Shown: positions 24,021-36,800 of the stretch, in pieces
How positions within the stretch are numbered: the stretch's first letter is position 1
Layout: the number at the start of each line of letters is the position of its first letter
The notes under the pieces: model-generated
Told to the model about the DNA's origin: nothing
Seen by the model: only the letters and a program-made list of their open reading frames with translations
The model's database searches: none
Translations under genes and position numbers: made by a program
Source of the DNA: Vespula vulgaris
Lineage: Eukaryota; Arthropoda; Insecta; Hymenoptera; Vespidae
Reading direction: 5' to 3'
DNA: 64,000 nucleotides
Assembly: GCF_905475345.1 (NCBI RefSeq)
Contig: NC_066587.1
Location: 372,001 to 436,000 of the forward strand

Positions 24021-27000
24021 CTTTGTCTTTTTCCTTTAGCCTTTTTCAACCCTTCGTCTAGCGTGTCGAAGCATTTATAGCCTTGACATTGATACCGACG
24101 AGTGAAACTTTTATCTTTCGAGCCATAAAGGAGTGATCGCGATTGCGTGTAATAGTTTTTTTCTTTTCTTTCTTTTTTTTTTAATTAACGCAACGCGACA
24201 TCTAACCCGATCGAATTAATATTTTAATTCCTCATCGTTATTCTGCATTTTATGAGTTATCGTCGTCTTTTCCTTAAAGACGGTGCACTCGATTCCGAAA
24301 GTAAGGAGGACGAGTTTATCTTCCAAGTTTTATTTCATTCTCGACACGATCGCATCCGTTCTATCGGCTTAGATTTTTCTCTCCTTCCTCTTCCTTCTCC
24401 TACTTTTTCTTCCATTTTTAATTCGTCCTACGCCACGTGCACTTCCCACTTGTTTCTCTATATATCCTAGCTTTTTCACCGAGGTGTCACGCGTAGATGG
24501 CCGCGAGGGAAAGAATTTCATTCGTATTCCTGAACATTATCGACGAACTTAAAAGCAGGAGGGAACAAAAGTCTTGGAAGCTCTTTCTCGTGTAATACGT
24601 ACATTCGAGAAGAATGATAAGAGAGAGAGAGAGGGAGAGGGAGCGAGCGAGTGGTAGGGGAGAGTGGCAATTTTAGCCAAGTTTTACGAAGAACGACGTA
24701 AAGATGACGTTGTGGACCCTTTAAGCCCTTCCAAAAGGGTCGAAAAATAGAAAATATCATAGCGGGTAGAACTCCAAGTAGGAAAGAGGGAGGGAGGAAG
24801 GGTGGCTTACACGTTACACTCTCTTCCATACCTGGAAATATCCCGAGGCTTTTTCTTCTTCGAATTGAAAGTAAAGTCGGTCGAAACTTCATACGTATCC
24901 GTAAATATAACGATCCATCCGAACGAATTAAAAAATACTTGAGAGAGAAGTTTCTGAAACGTGGGTATAAAGTAAACGATATCTAAGAGAAGGATGAAAA
25001 ATATTTTCCCTTTTTCGATACGGTTCGTCGTCGTTTACGACGTTTACGAGGACAAAAAGGAAATAAGTACGCGTATAAAACGCTTCAGACGGAATATTTC
25101 CAACAATTTTTAAATTGTAATTCTTGTGACTTTTGGGTCGAGAGATATCGAGTGTAAAGTAAGAAAGGAGAGCCATTCGAAATCTTAAGATAAGAGAAAA
25201 CAATGAGAAATCGATGTGCGCGATCGGCACCTTCGCGAAAACAAAAAAAAAGTTTTCTTTGGGATTGGAAGAATCGAAGCTTCGACATTTTCTTTTTTTC
25301 TTTTTTTTTTCGGAGCACGAAGTCGATGCGATTTTCTCGCCCACATCCAACTTCCTTATTTCGTCACGAAGAAGAAGAAGAAGAGGAGGAGGAGGAGGAT
25401 GTAAGGAGAAAAGGGAGAAGAGAAAGAAAGCAATAGCAGTAACGGTGGCTGTAAAAGAAACGAGGCTTGGGCAGCAGAGGGTAGTTTTTCTTTCTGGTGA
25501 AAGGAGAAAGAGGAACGAGCGAGTGTCGTGGACGACGAGAATTTACGTAAACGCGTGGGTGGAACAATAAGCGAATGGTAAGAGGAGTCGATGGGGAAGG
25601 AAGGGAGGATTAGAATTTACGAGATAATGATCCGCGTCGTTTTGTTCGTACGATGGCCGGTACCGGCGAGGATTTTTCACAGCCGTCTCGTGCGTACGAT
25701 GATCTACTTTCGATTTATATTAATTCCTTTAAACGAATTGAACGAACGATTATCTCGAAGATACGTATATGTATACGGTCGTAAAGGTTTTTTAACGAGG
25801 GTCGTTGAAAGCAAAGAAGAAAAGGAAAAGACAAAGCAAATAAAAAAGGAGAGACAAAGTGAAAATAAAAGGACGAAGAAAAAGGAGAAGGAGGAGGAGG
25901 AGGAGGAGGAAGGGATCGAAGAGAGTGTTACGTGTAGGAGGTAGGACAAATTAGCCGCTTAACTCGAGTTAGCTAATTTCCACGATGCGCTACGGCAGGC
26001 ATTACCGTCCATTAATTAATCGGTGAAGTCTGTGGAAAGTGGGAGAGGAAGAGAAAGGGAGTAGAAGAAGAGGGTGCTCTTAAATAATTTAAATACCGCG
26101 GTGACCGATCGTGAACGCGGCTACGAGTTTGGCCGGTTTACCTCGTGCCTCTCGTGGATGTACTCAACGAGAAAGACGACGTCGGAGAAACCCGAAAGGA
26201 TCGTGCGAAATACCGGCTTCCTGTTCCGCCGAGGTTTACGCGAAGCAGAGAGACAAAGCAGAAAGAGGGAGGGAGAGATCGAAGTCGAGATCCTAGTAAA
26301 GTTCCGGAGCTAGGAGCTCGACAAAATGGGTCTTTGGTATGCCGTACGGACACCCTGAATATCGGTTAGAAATGTACTCGACCTACCGCAATCCGATAGA
26401 TATATCGCTCGAGGACGGTCATCGATTCTCCTGCGCCGTCAAACTTGGAATTCCGTCTAACTCTCCTCGTTTCCTTCCAAGATATTTCCTTTTTCCTTTC
26501 TCCTTTTCTATTTCTCGTTCCTTCGACCTTTCGACGGAACTTTTAAGGCGATTTTCATGAGCCAGAGAAAGAGAGAGAGAGAGAGATCATCGCTTTCGCC
26601 ACGTAGTCGAAGCCATTCGGCTACGAGGAAGGTCTTTTCACGGTAACGCGGTTCTCCATGAATTTTTGGTCAGTCACATATCGAAAGCGATCGAAGAATA
26701 CTTGGAAATTCAAAAGAAAGTTACGTCCGATTTTAAAGACTCTTCTTTGATGTCGAAGCATCGAGCACAAGTTCGAGAGCTAAACGTCGAGCCAACGCGA
26801 ATCGTTTTCGAAGGTCATAGCCGAGAAAAGAAACGGAGCTCCGACAAGATCGTTTCCTTATCGAGTCTGTCGAGAGTGGGACTCCATTTTTAAATATTTA
26901 AATACCGCCTCGCACGATACACGATACTATATAACTACACGTATCTCTGTTAAGCGAGAATCGGCAGGTGACACAAACACTCGTCCCGAAGTAAACTTCC

Positions 27001-27565
27001 GCGGTCTATTAACCATTATGTAGCAAGGTAGTATATTAATAACGAGTTCGTTTCGAACTAAACTACGAACGAGAAGCGGACAGCGTACAATAGCGATAAC
27101 GTAATTACGTTCTTTTTTTTTCCTTTTTCTCTTTTTTCCCCGCGAACGGTTTATACAACAACGTTTAAATCGGTGTTCATTTTTAACGATATACGTAAAC
27201 GAAATATTCTCTCTTATTTTCCAAGGGAAAATCACTCGTTAATTGAGTCGCGCGTTCGCATTGTTCTCTCATTAGTTTCCACGTTTGACCGTTTTCCTTT
27301 TATCTTTTTCTCTCGCGATTTTCGGCGTTGCATTACTTTAACACGTTGGATTATCTCTTGTCTTCATTAATTATTCATTATTTTTCACGTTAAACTTTCA
27401 AACGAATTCGTAATTCTTTCCGGTCGTTATCGGACTTCGATTGCGACAAATTTTCGTTTTGTCGGCGTAAAGAGACCGAGCGTAATACTCGCATTACGTA
27501 TTCAAACACGATAGACGCTCGCTCGTCTCGCTTTTTCCTCACTTTGTAACTCTTAAGTGGACATA

Positions 27566-27572
27566 GAAGAAG

Positions 27573-27604
<32 letters not shown>

Positions 27605-27610
27605 GTAGTA
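27566..27610. repeat. (GAA)n with GTA extension
   Basis: About twelve GAA units (27566-27601) are followed by GTAGTAGTAATAGTAGTAGTAG. The purine-only strand is the plus strand. Confidence 0.9.
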
Positions 27611-28926
27611 ATAGTAGTAGTAGTAGTGGAGAAAGAAGAAAAGAAGCAGCAGCAGTAGTAGTAGACGACAGTGGCGGTGCCAGGAGTAGCACGTTCGGAG
27701 TTTTTCCCGGTAGTAAAGCTTCGACGATTAAGGCGGTTAAACTTTGTACGAGCTTAAGGTTTGCATCTCGTTTCGGGGGCTTGCGATATCCACATTTCTT
27801 CTATAATGAGACTAAATCCGACACACATAGATACACGTAAAATGGCTCTTTACAGAACTTGCTATCGTGCTTTTGACGACGGTAACTAGTATAGGAAACG
27901 AAAAGGAAAGGAAGGGAAAAAAATGTATCCCGTAGAAGCTTGAAACGTATATTTATAAATAGGAGAGGTTCTTAGCTTCGAGAGCTTTCTTCCAGTTTCA
28001 TCTACGATCTTTATATCGAGCGAAAGCTTCACCGTATTGCACGAGATTCCTATATCTCTCTCTCTCTCTCTCTCCCTCCCTCCCTTCGATACCGTCGTTC
28101 CATACATTCCATAGTTTCCACGCGACGACACGACGGATGCGACACAGAACCACCAAACGAGGTATCCCCTTTTGAATCTATCGCTCTCGCAGATGACATC
28201 AAAGTCAGAATGTTCTCTGGGACGAGCCCGTCTCGTTCGGATAAATGCTCTTCCCTCGGTCTCTTTTGATATCGCGTCGGTCGAATTGAAAAAGCTTTCA
28301 GAAAATCCATGTGATTCGGTTACTTTGTGCTACTGTCTGTTCTATATATTTCTTTCTCTCTCTCTCTCTTTTTTCTTTCTTCTTATCTCTAGGAAAAAGC
28401 ACGATATCAAGATCGAGGAAGAAAAAGAGTAAGGCGTGTGCGCGAGTACGCTCGTTAACGTCGTTTACGCGCCATAGAACGCGATTTTCAAGTTTGCGAA
28501 TCCGGTTTTTCTTAGCAGAGACACGCTCGCTACTTCTTCTCCCCTTTTTCCTCTGTTACGTTGAAAAACATCTTACGATCCGAGATAGGTTCCGTTTTAC
28601 CTCCTACCATCGTTTATACCACCCACGTGCCACGAGGACGCCTTGCCATTTTGCCTTCGAGTCTCGTGCACGGACGATGCGATACCTTTATATGGGGATG
28701 GGCAAATGTATCAGATATAGTTTCATTTTCTTATCATTCCCAATTCTCCATCTTATAACACGGTTGCTCGGCCAAGCAAATTGCGATATAAGACGAACCT
28801 GATAGTATCGTCTCTATCTTAATAGTATCGTTCGTATTTATAAGCAGATCGAACTGGGATATATATTCGATGACGACGACGAAAGATGGTTCTTTTCAAT
28901 GATCGAATCTTCCATTTGCCGGAGTT

Positions 28927-28970
<44 letters not shown>

Positions 28971-29835
28971 AATTCATATCGAGAATCAAGTACCTTTACG
29001 AGGTATAGATCGCCCAACACACGTATCTCGATACCTGCGATGGATAAATTCCGATTCAGCGAAAAATCTGATATAATGCTGTGCGACACGATGCAAGTGT
29101 ACACTCGTGTGCACACTCGAACGGATTTAGAACGTCCGATAAGATCGATTTTTCTTCGAGGTCCGTCCGTGAAAAAGAAAAAGAGCCGAGAGAATGTGTA
29201 CTTCCATTCGCGGTGAGACTCGCAACTGTTACACTCGTGGGAGATACGTGTATATGCTTCTCGAATAAATTAATGAGAGAGAAAGAGAGGGAGAGAGAAA
29301 ACTCGGCGAGCGTATCTCAAACAAAATTCATTTACGTTTTATATATTTATCTTTTTCTTAATCTCGAAAGAGATTTCATTTAGCGAAGGATCGTCGCCTT
29401 CGCATCGAAATATTTTTACTTCGGAATATCTTCGTTCCGTAAACGGGATTATATCGGAGAATAAAGAAAAACGTAGCCGAAGGTAATTTTTCTCGAACGT
29501 CCTCTCGTCATCAGCGTCGTCATAATAAATTTTCAAGCTCCCGAGAGAAAGAGAAACACTCCCGTCCGGGAATTTCCCGTTCCGGAATTCTTCTTAACGA
29601 GAGCCAATTTATTTATGGCTTGGAATAATTAACGAGACGTTTGTCTCTGCCGAGAATGAAGTCATCGATTTCGATCGGTATTCATCGAGTTAAGTTCCTT
29701 AACGGAGTGGACCCGTTGCTCCTTTTTCTTCTGGAAATTGAAACATTTCCTGCCAACGTTCCTGCTCCTTTTTCATCCCAAGCTCGGAATTTTGCGAAGC
29801 TTTATCGACCGAGATGGTAACGTTAAATTACACGA

Positions 29836-29865
29836 GAGAGGCAAAAGCGAGAGAGAAAGAGAGAA

Positions 29866-29923
<58 letters not shown>

Positions 29924-30050
29924 GTAGAGATGGAAATAAGAGAATAAAAAGTAGGAAAATGAAGAGAAAAGTAGCATCTCTTCGTACTATTAGTCCAATT
30001 TCGTAGATAGCTCGAGTCACGTCGTTCCAGTTTCAGGAATACGAACTAGA

Positions 30051-30101
<51 letters not shown>
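29836..30101. repeat. Two long (GA)n tracts in direct orientation
   Basis: Tracts at about 29874-29920 and 30053-30101 both end in GAGAGAAATG and are separated by about 130 bp of unique sequence. The shared end suggests either duplication or a common mutational endpoint. Confidence 0.85.
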
Positions 30102-30105
<4 letters not shown>

Positions 30106-33100
30106 GAGAAGTATCATCGCGCTCTTTACACAAGGTTGACGCGCTTCAGTGCGGAACTTGACTTTCCATACGCTGACTATTCCACGTTTTATTCCCTTAC
30201 GTTCCTTTTTCTTTCGGAGAAATTTCTCTCTCTCTCTTCCTACTCTTCGCCACTCGACTACTCCTTTCCTCTTTCATCCTCCGTTTATTCAGCGCCATAA
30301 TAATATCCTAGGTAAAAACGTCAGTAGGTATATGGGTATGTGCGAACAGACGTGCGCGAGTGTTTACACGCGAGTATACGCATATACATATATACCTACC
30401 TATATGTAAAAGAAGTCTAATTTTGACTCGCTTTTCCCAGTCGTTTGCGCTACCACCATCGTCGTCATTTTTGAATCATTTATTCTTAATCGGAATAATA
30501 AATGTTTTACGAGCGTAACTCACCTAAGTACTTACGCGTAACCCGACGAGAGCCAGTGTTTCTTAGCCAAATGTCAGGCGAGTGGTTTCGTTTATGCTCG
30601 AGGCGGTAATGGCGGATGACTCTTTTCCTCGCGCTTCTTCACCGAAAGCAAGCTGTCCCATGGTAACCCTTAATCGTGATGCTAGGAAACACGCGTCTAC
30701 CGTCTCCTCGGCACCGAGTTAAAGAGAGCTACTTTGTATCGTAGCTGCTAGTCGGCCCTTTGAGGGTAACGAATTTTCCAACCTTTTGCTTTCTTTTATT
30801 TCTTATTTCTTTCTTTTTCTTCTTCTTTCTCCTCCGTCACCCTGTCTTCATTTTTATTTTTCCACATACCTGCTCTCTTCAGCACGAGAAAGTAACAAGA
30901 GGCGATAAAAACAAATACGGGACCGTCTAGACGAGTCAGTAATTATTTTTTTATTCATTTATCGCTAAGACGAAGGAAAAGAGGGATGATCGGTGGGAAG
31001 GAGAAAACTCGATAACGAAAAGAAAAAACTTTTCTCTATAAGCTTCTTTATTTTATCTTGAGAGAGCGAGAGAGAGAGAGAAGGCAAGACCCAATTGGAA
31101 ACATAAATCAAACTCGTTTATTTATAAACTTATACGTTTACCTTGACGAGGGAGTATCTAAAGGAGGGTTAAAAAGCAGGACGCAAAAAAACGACGATGA
31201 CATAGACTTTCTCTCCGTTTACCAGAGACATCCTTTTGCGATCTGAGTGTACATAACCAATGTACATAGATGCACGCGCACGCAATTCGAGTACATATAT
31301 CAGAGACCAACGTTCTAGCAAAGCGGTAACTCGTTTCGATCGACGTCGGAGGAGTTTCAAAATCGATTTGCTATACTTTGCTATGGTATTTCTCGTCGTT
31401 TAGCGATATTATAAAAAAAGAAGAAGTCGAAACGCATGTATCCCGACGCTCGCGAGGATTTCCCTGTCAGCCTCTGTGGAAAATCGAATTTTCCAAGATT
31501 TTCATCGAGACGCGTCGTACGTCGATCGTCGTAGACGCGACGCGCCCATACTTGCTTACATACGTACGAACGTATATACTTTAAACGACCTATACGAGGT
31601 ATACGTTCCAATATCGATACGAGCATTAGAAAGATCGCTTAATATTATTGCGTTTTTTCTCGCCTCGTTACTGATATACGCGAGAGTCGACAATAGTTCT
31701 CCAATAAACACAGGTAAATGTTTAGTCGTTTTTCCCATGGGCGACTAAGCTCGTATACACGGGACAAAACTTTAACCACCGGCAGAGAGACAGAGGGATT
31801 GCTTGATTACGCACGCGAAATACTCTCGCGAGCAGCTCGCCCACCACTACTGGCAACCTAGTATAACCGATATGTGTACAGTTTCTACATGCGGATTTTG
31901 CAGTTGCAACGTTTTGTCAGCTGCGACCTCTTCCTCTCTTCCTGTAGCTCGACCCCGTCGCGCTCCATATTCCTTCCTTCTTATTTCTCTTTTACGAGAG
32001 TCGTGTAAAGGCAGAAAGAGAGAGAGAGAGAGAAAGAGAGCTTGGATGGGATTGCGGCAACGTTGAAAAGAGCAAACAGGATCGACTATCCCTCGGGCGA
32101 GTGTAGAAGGTTGAAAGTACTGCGTGAATATGTAGGTACATTCCTTCGATATTCCTGCTAAACGATTTTCACATCTGTTCGACCTTTCGATGTACCAGAC
32201 CATTCCTATTCCTTTTCTTTAAAAAGGGATAAAACTTAAACGAAAAGTGCGATTTTATCGAAAATCCCAATAAAATCTATTCGAAGCATATATTCGATGT
32301 ACGAGCATACCTATAAATACGCAAAAATTACATATGTATGTTAATCGAGTCGAGCAGGAAAGAACATAAATAAAACAGCGAGCGATATAAAATTTGTTTA
32401 ACCGTTACGTTGTTTTTCGTTTGTTATATATATCATTTCGTCAGGAACACTTGTCACTGTTATTTCTCTTGTCTCGGTTTCTCTTTCAGCGCAGCATAGT
32501 TCAATCGATTATCACGTCTACCTCTGATAATCAATTGCGAGCGTGCAAACATTTGTATAGCTTTTGGTCTTCTCTAAAAGCTTATCGCTTATGCCAAAGA
32601 GAACGTTATCTCTCTCTGTCTGTCTCTCTCTTTCTCTCTCTCTCTCTTTGTAGCTTGTTTCAGGAAGCACGTATTCGATCGTACGAATTTTATTTATTTT
32701 TCTTTTATTTTTTTTTCTTTTACAATGGCACGTTGTTTTCATTGAAATAAAAGATTTGAATTTACATGAAAAAGAATCTATAGGACGGTATATAGTACTC
32801 TTGTTACAATATTATATTTTTATTAAATCGTATAAATATCGTTTTTTCTTCTTCTTTTTTTTTATTTTCTTTTAAATATTCCATCGGTATACGTACAACA
32901 GTATCTATATAAAAGAAGAGAGAAAGTTGGAGTTTTGTTCGATGGGAATCGATCGTCGCGCGTTGGGATTAGTCCGTATTAAAAGTTCACCTTTCGTAAT
33001 TGAGCGTTCTATTTAATTATCGATGCAAAATCTATCGGATCTCAGTCGGGAAATCGACGCGGACGCGTGATCTCTTCGTAACGTAGAAATTTTTTTATTT

Positions 33101-33826
33101 GCTTCATTCGTCGATGGTGGTTTCTTGCTTGCTTGTCTTTCGACGGTTCAAAGCGATACGTATTTATGATTAACGCTCGAGTAATTTCCGATCAGAGAAA
33201 TAAATGTAAAAGAAAAATTTCGATTCGATAAGTCCTATTCAAAGTTTCTTATAAATAAACGTCTCTCGGTAATTTTCCAGCCAGAACAAGTTTCTTCTCT
33301 CGTCTTCTTCCTTGTCAGCGAAAGATTGCGAATGGCGGTAAAATGCAGCGCGCAACCGGAATAAAAGGGAATCTGCGATTGGCATCGCTGTCTGAGAATT
33401 GGAAGAGAGAGAACGCTCGAAGGAATCGAGCGACGATCGAGGACGTCGGAATTAAAAATGGAAGTAAGATCGATTTTAACTTGCAATTATTTTCTTATTC
33501 TTTACGTAAACTCCCGATAAAAGCAATTTTTTTTTTTTTTTCATCGATACGTATTATCGCGCCAACTTGTCGCGCGATTATAACTCGCGATAGATACTAA
33601 CGATCTATTACGATTGATATTTATAACACGATTGGATAGCGATTTAAATATTTATTGGATAAGTAAATATCGCGAACGTAGCTGGAAACAGAGGAGTTAT
33701 AGTCGCGATGAATTCCGAGCGATGCCACCAAAATGAAATTCGGTCTTTTATCTCGTTGTTTTTATTTATTTCTTTTACTTTTAACGGAACATTCGAAAGA
33801 TTCCATCGATTTTTCTTCTTATTCTC

Positions 33827-33837
33827 ATTGTCGTCGA

Positions 33838-33872
<35 letters not shown>
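33827..33872. repeat. (GTC)n microsatellite
   Basis: About fifteen GTC/TCG units with one GAC change; same motif as the giant tract at 4.5 kb but much shorter. Confidence 0.9.
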
Positions 33873-33873
<1 letters not shown>

Positions 33874-36800
33874 TGGCGAGCAACCGAGCGAAAATAGATT
33901 TATATAAATTGCCGTTAACGTCGAGGCTCGTCTTTGACGAGAAGGTAGCACCGTGTTTTCTTGAAATTCGTCTTGAGGATATATAATAACAAGGCGATAG
34001 TCTTCTCTTTTCTTCTTCTTCTTCTTCTTCTTCTTCTCTATTTCTTTTCTTCGAAGCGCGAGCTTCCTTTATCTCTTCTTGTTACCGTTATTATCGTTAT
34101 CACAGTCATTGTGAAGTTCCGCCTAATTTCAGCCTATCGTCGATGCGTACCTTTTCCTTATCTTTCCTTCTCTCTCTCTCTCTCTCTCTGTCTTTTTCTG
34201 TTTTCCGTTACTCGCGAAACTTGCTTTTTCGGAAACTTACTTTTTCGAATTTAATTGAAACATTCTTTGAAAAATGGTTCTCCTTAAGATACGAGAATTT
34301 CATCTCGAGTTATCTCTTTGTACGAGAAACGAATTTGTAGAGGGAAAGAGAGTGGGAGGGAGAGATACAGAAATATATGGTATGGATATATTTATTTAGT
34401 ATATACATAGTACACAGTTCTGTAGTTTATCGACGTGGCTGGAAACGTTCGTAAAGATAAAGGGAAAACGAGGAAGAAAGAGGAATGCGATGCACGAAAA
34501 ACGAAAGCTTCCGGACGACGAAAGCGTGTAACGGTTTCTACGTTGTACGAGAATCATAAAGAGAGCTTCCGTTTATTTCATTCCGATGGACGCAGTACAT
34601 TTTTTTGTCTGTTCCTTTCTCTGTCTTTTTTTTTTTTTTTTTCGGAGATTCCGAGAAAAACGACGGCATCCAGAATCCAGTTTTCACCAGGCGAAGCACG
34701 TATGAAACTCGGCAAGTCTCAGCAAGGGGATAAAAATTCCGATCGTCCATCCGATGCAATAAATTGCAATTCGGTAGTCCCAGGCGGTGCTTTCGCAATC
34801 GTTTTGCGAGAAATTCCCGGTCCTCGTTTGTGATTCACACATTCGCAACTTTGCAATGCAGATTTGTAGAATACTACAAATTTTCATATATAATCATATT
34901 TTTTTCCCTCCTTTCTTTCTTTCTTTCTTCTTTTTTTTTTTTTTTTTTTTTTTTTTTTATTTATAACAACTTTATATCACGAATCTTCGATTCGCAAGGA
35001 ATACCTTCTGAAATTTGTCTCCAGGAAATGCCGTCGTTGCGACGAGCTAAACGTATTTTTTCTTCTCAATCACGAATATTTTAAAGTACGTAAAGCGATT
35101 GATATCGATTACGCGATACCGACGTTTCGTCACTGTACACCGAGTTATCTTGTTCCGTTTTAACTTTAATTCCAGTTTTATCGATTATAATGTAAAGAAA
35201 ATTACATCGACATCTTGGTCAGGTGCACCGTAGTTCGTTCCTCTTCATCTTTTTCCGTTCCATCGCGAACTCGCAAACGGATTATTTCGTCTTTCTGAAA
35301 GGAATACCTCGTAATACCGGCATATCGTAAACGAGATATTCGAGAGAAAGTATTATTACGAGATCGTGTACCCGTCCAAAAGGATTTTAAAATCTCGATG
35401 CAAAACTACGAAGATCTTACGACCGAGAGAGGAGAGTACCTTTTTCTAAATCTTTTTTTTTCCCTTTTATTGCATCCAGTAAAAATCCATCTGTGGTTTT
35501 TGTGCGGGTGCGTTATTGCCTCATTTTTTTCTCTCGACGAATTGTCTGACTCGAAAAAAACAATGAAAGTTAAGAAAAGTGATAATAATCTGATAAGTCT
35601 TCGGAATTATATTCTCTCTCTCTCTCTCTTCATTTCGTCCTCATTGTAGTCATTAACTCTCTCTCTCTCTCTCTGTCTGTCTGTCTCTCTCCTTCTCTTT
35701 CGTCCCATCACCAGGCCAACCGTGTCGTTCGTTCTGTCTCTCCCGACGACTAATCGATAGTTCGCACCAATTTAGCCGACGGCGTACTCGCGGACAATTA
35801 TGTCCCTTGTATCGTGGCTTGTTTCTAACCGCTTTGAATTGTCCAAAGGGAATAGACTGATATAAGAGGGACAAAGAGGGAGAGAGATAGAGAGACGAAG
35901 GCAGAGGACAGACAGAGATAAAGGAGAGATAGTTGCTGGCTCAGAAGACACAAATCTCTGGATAACTGGAACGATACTCGAACCGTTCATCGAATATGAT
36001 CTTATCTGGGAAGTTGCATCGAACGTCTTACGTTTCGATCCTAATTTGCAACTCCTCGGAATGGAACACGATTTGATTCGACGACGTGCTTTGAGATTAC
36101 TGTTATCGGTTAGAACGGTACGTATGTTATGTCGTCTTTTGGAAGAAAAGAAAAAGAAAAAAAAAAATAAATAAAAAGGAATAAGATCAAAATACGCATC
36201 CATAGTAATATACAAGATTCACGGGAGTGCGAATACTGTGGTATTATAAATGACGTTCTAATAAAGGTTCAAAGTAAGAGAATTGTAAGGCAGGTAGGTA
36301 GGTAGGTAGGTAGGTGGGCAGACAAGTGGAGTTTGTAGGATCTGCCACGTCATGAGGATGGGGGAGTTTGAAGCTCGAGGGTGCTTAGCACGCGACTTTG
36401 CAAGGCCAAGACGATGGAAGGTCATTTTATAAGCAATTAGTTCCTTCCCTCTCTTTCATTGAGAAATTGCTTACGAAAGCTTTAAGACGACGTCATCGAA
36501 AAGTTCGATCCTAAAGCGATGATTATTTTTCTTATTCCCATAAACACAGAAGACGATCTATTTCGTAACTTTCTAATGTTTCCGGCTGACTTACCTTCCT
36601 ACCGTCGAAGAGACACGAACGAAGAGTGCTCAGTTTGCTAGCACGCTAAAGGATTATCCTTCTTGTAGTCCGTGGGATCCGATTTTAATGAAAGCTTTTC
36701 ACGGTAAGTCTCTCGACGTTACGGACTCATCCTTACCGATCGGCGATGCTCTCTATCTCATTCATTCGTTCTCTCTCTCTTTTCCTCTCTCTGCTTGTCT

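Larger units (their letters stand above)
16421..30500. other. Intergenic stretch rich in simple repeats, no gene seen
   Basis: Main tracts: GT near 17047-17064 and 21121-21142, CTA/ACC triplets at 21847-21897, TC at 23970-24016, GAA/GAG near 25367-25400 and 25886-25912, GAA/GTA triplets at 27566-27610, TC at 28052-28080, TC at 28929-28966, GA at 29874-29920 and 30053-30101. Between them lies unique CpG-rich DNA whose open frames show no domain. A repeat-poor island near 19680-19880 is listed separately. Confidence 0.5.

Noticed and set aside
24518..24892. 124-codon minus-strand frame without strong repeats
   Set aside because: Proline/leucine-rich, partly from a GA tract; no splice-site pattern or family recognised, and frames of this size are frequent by chance here.
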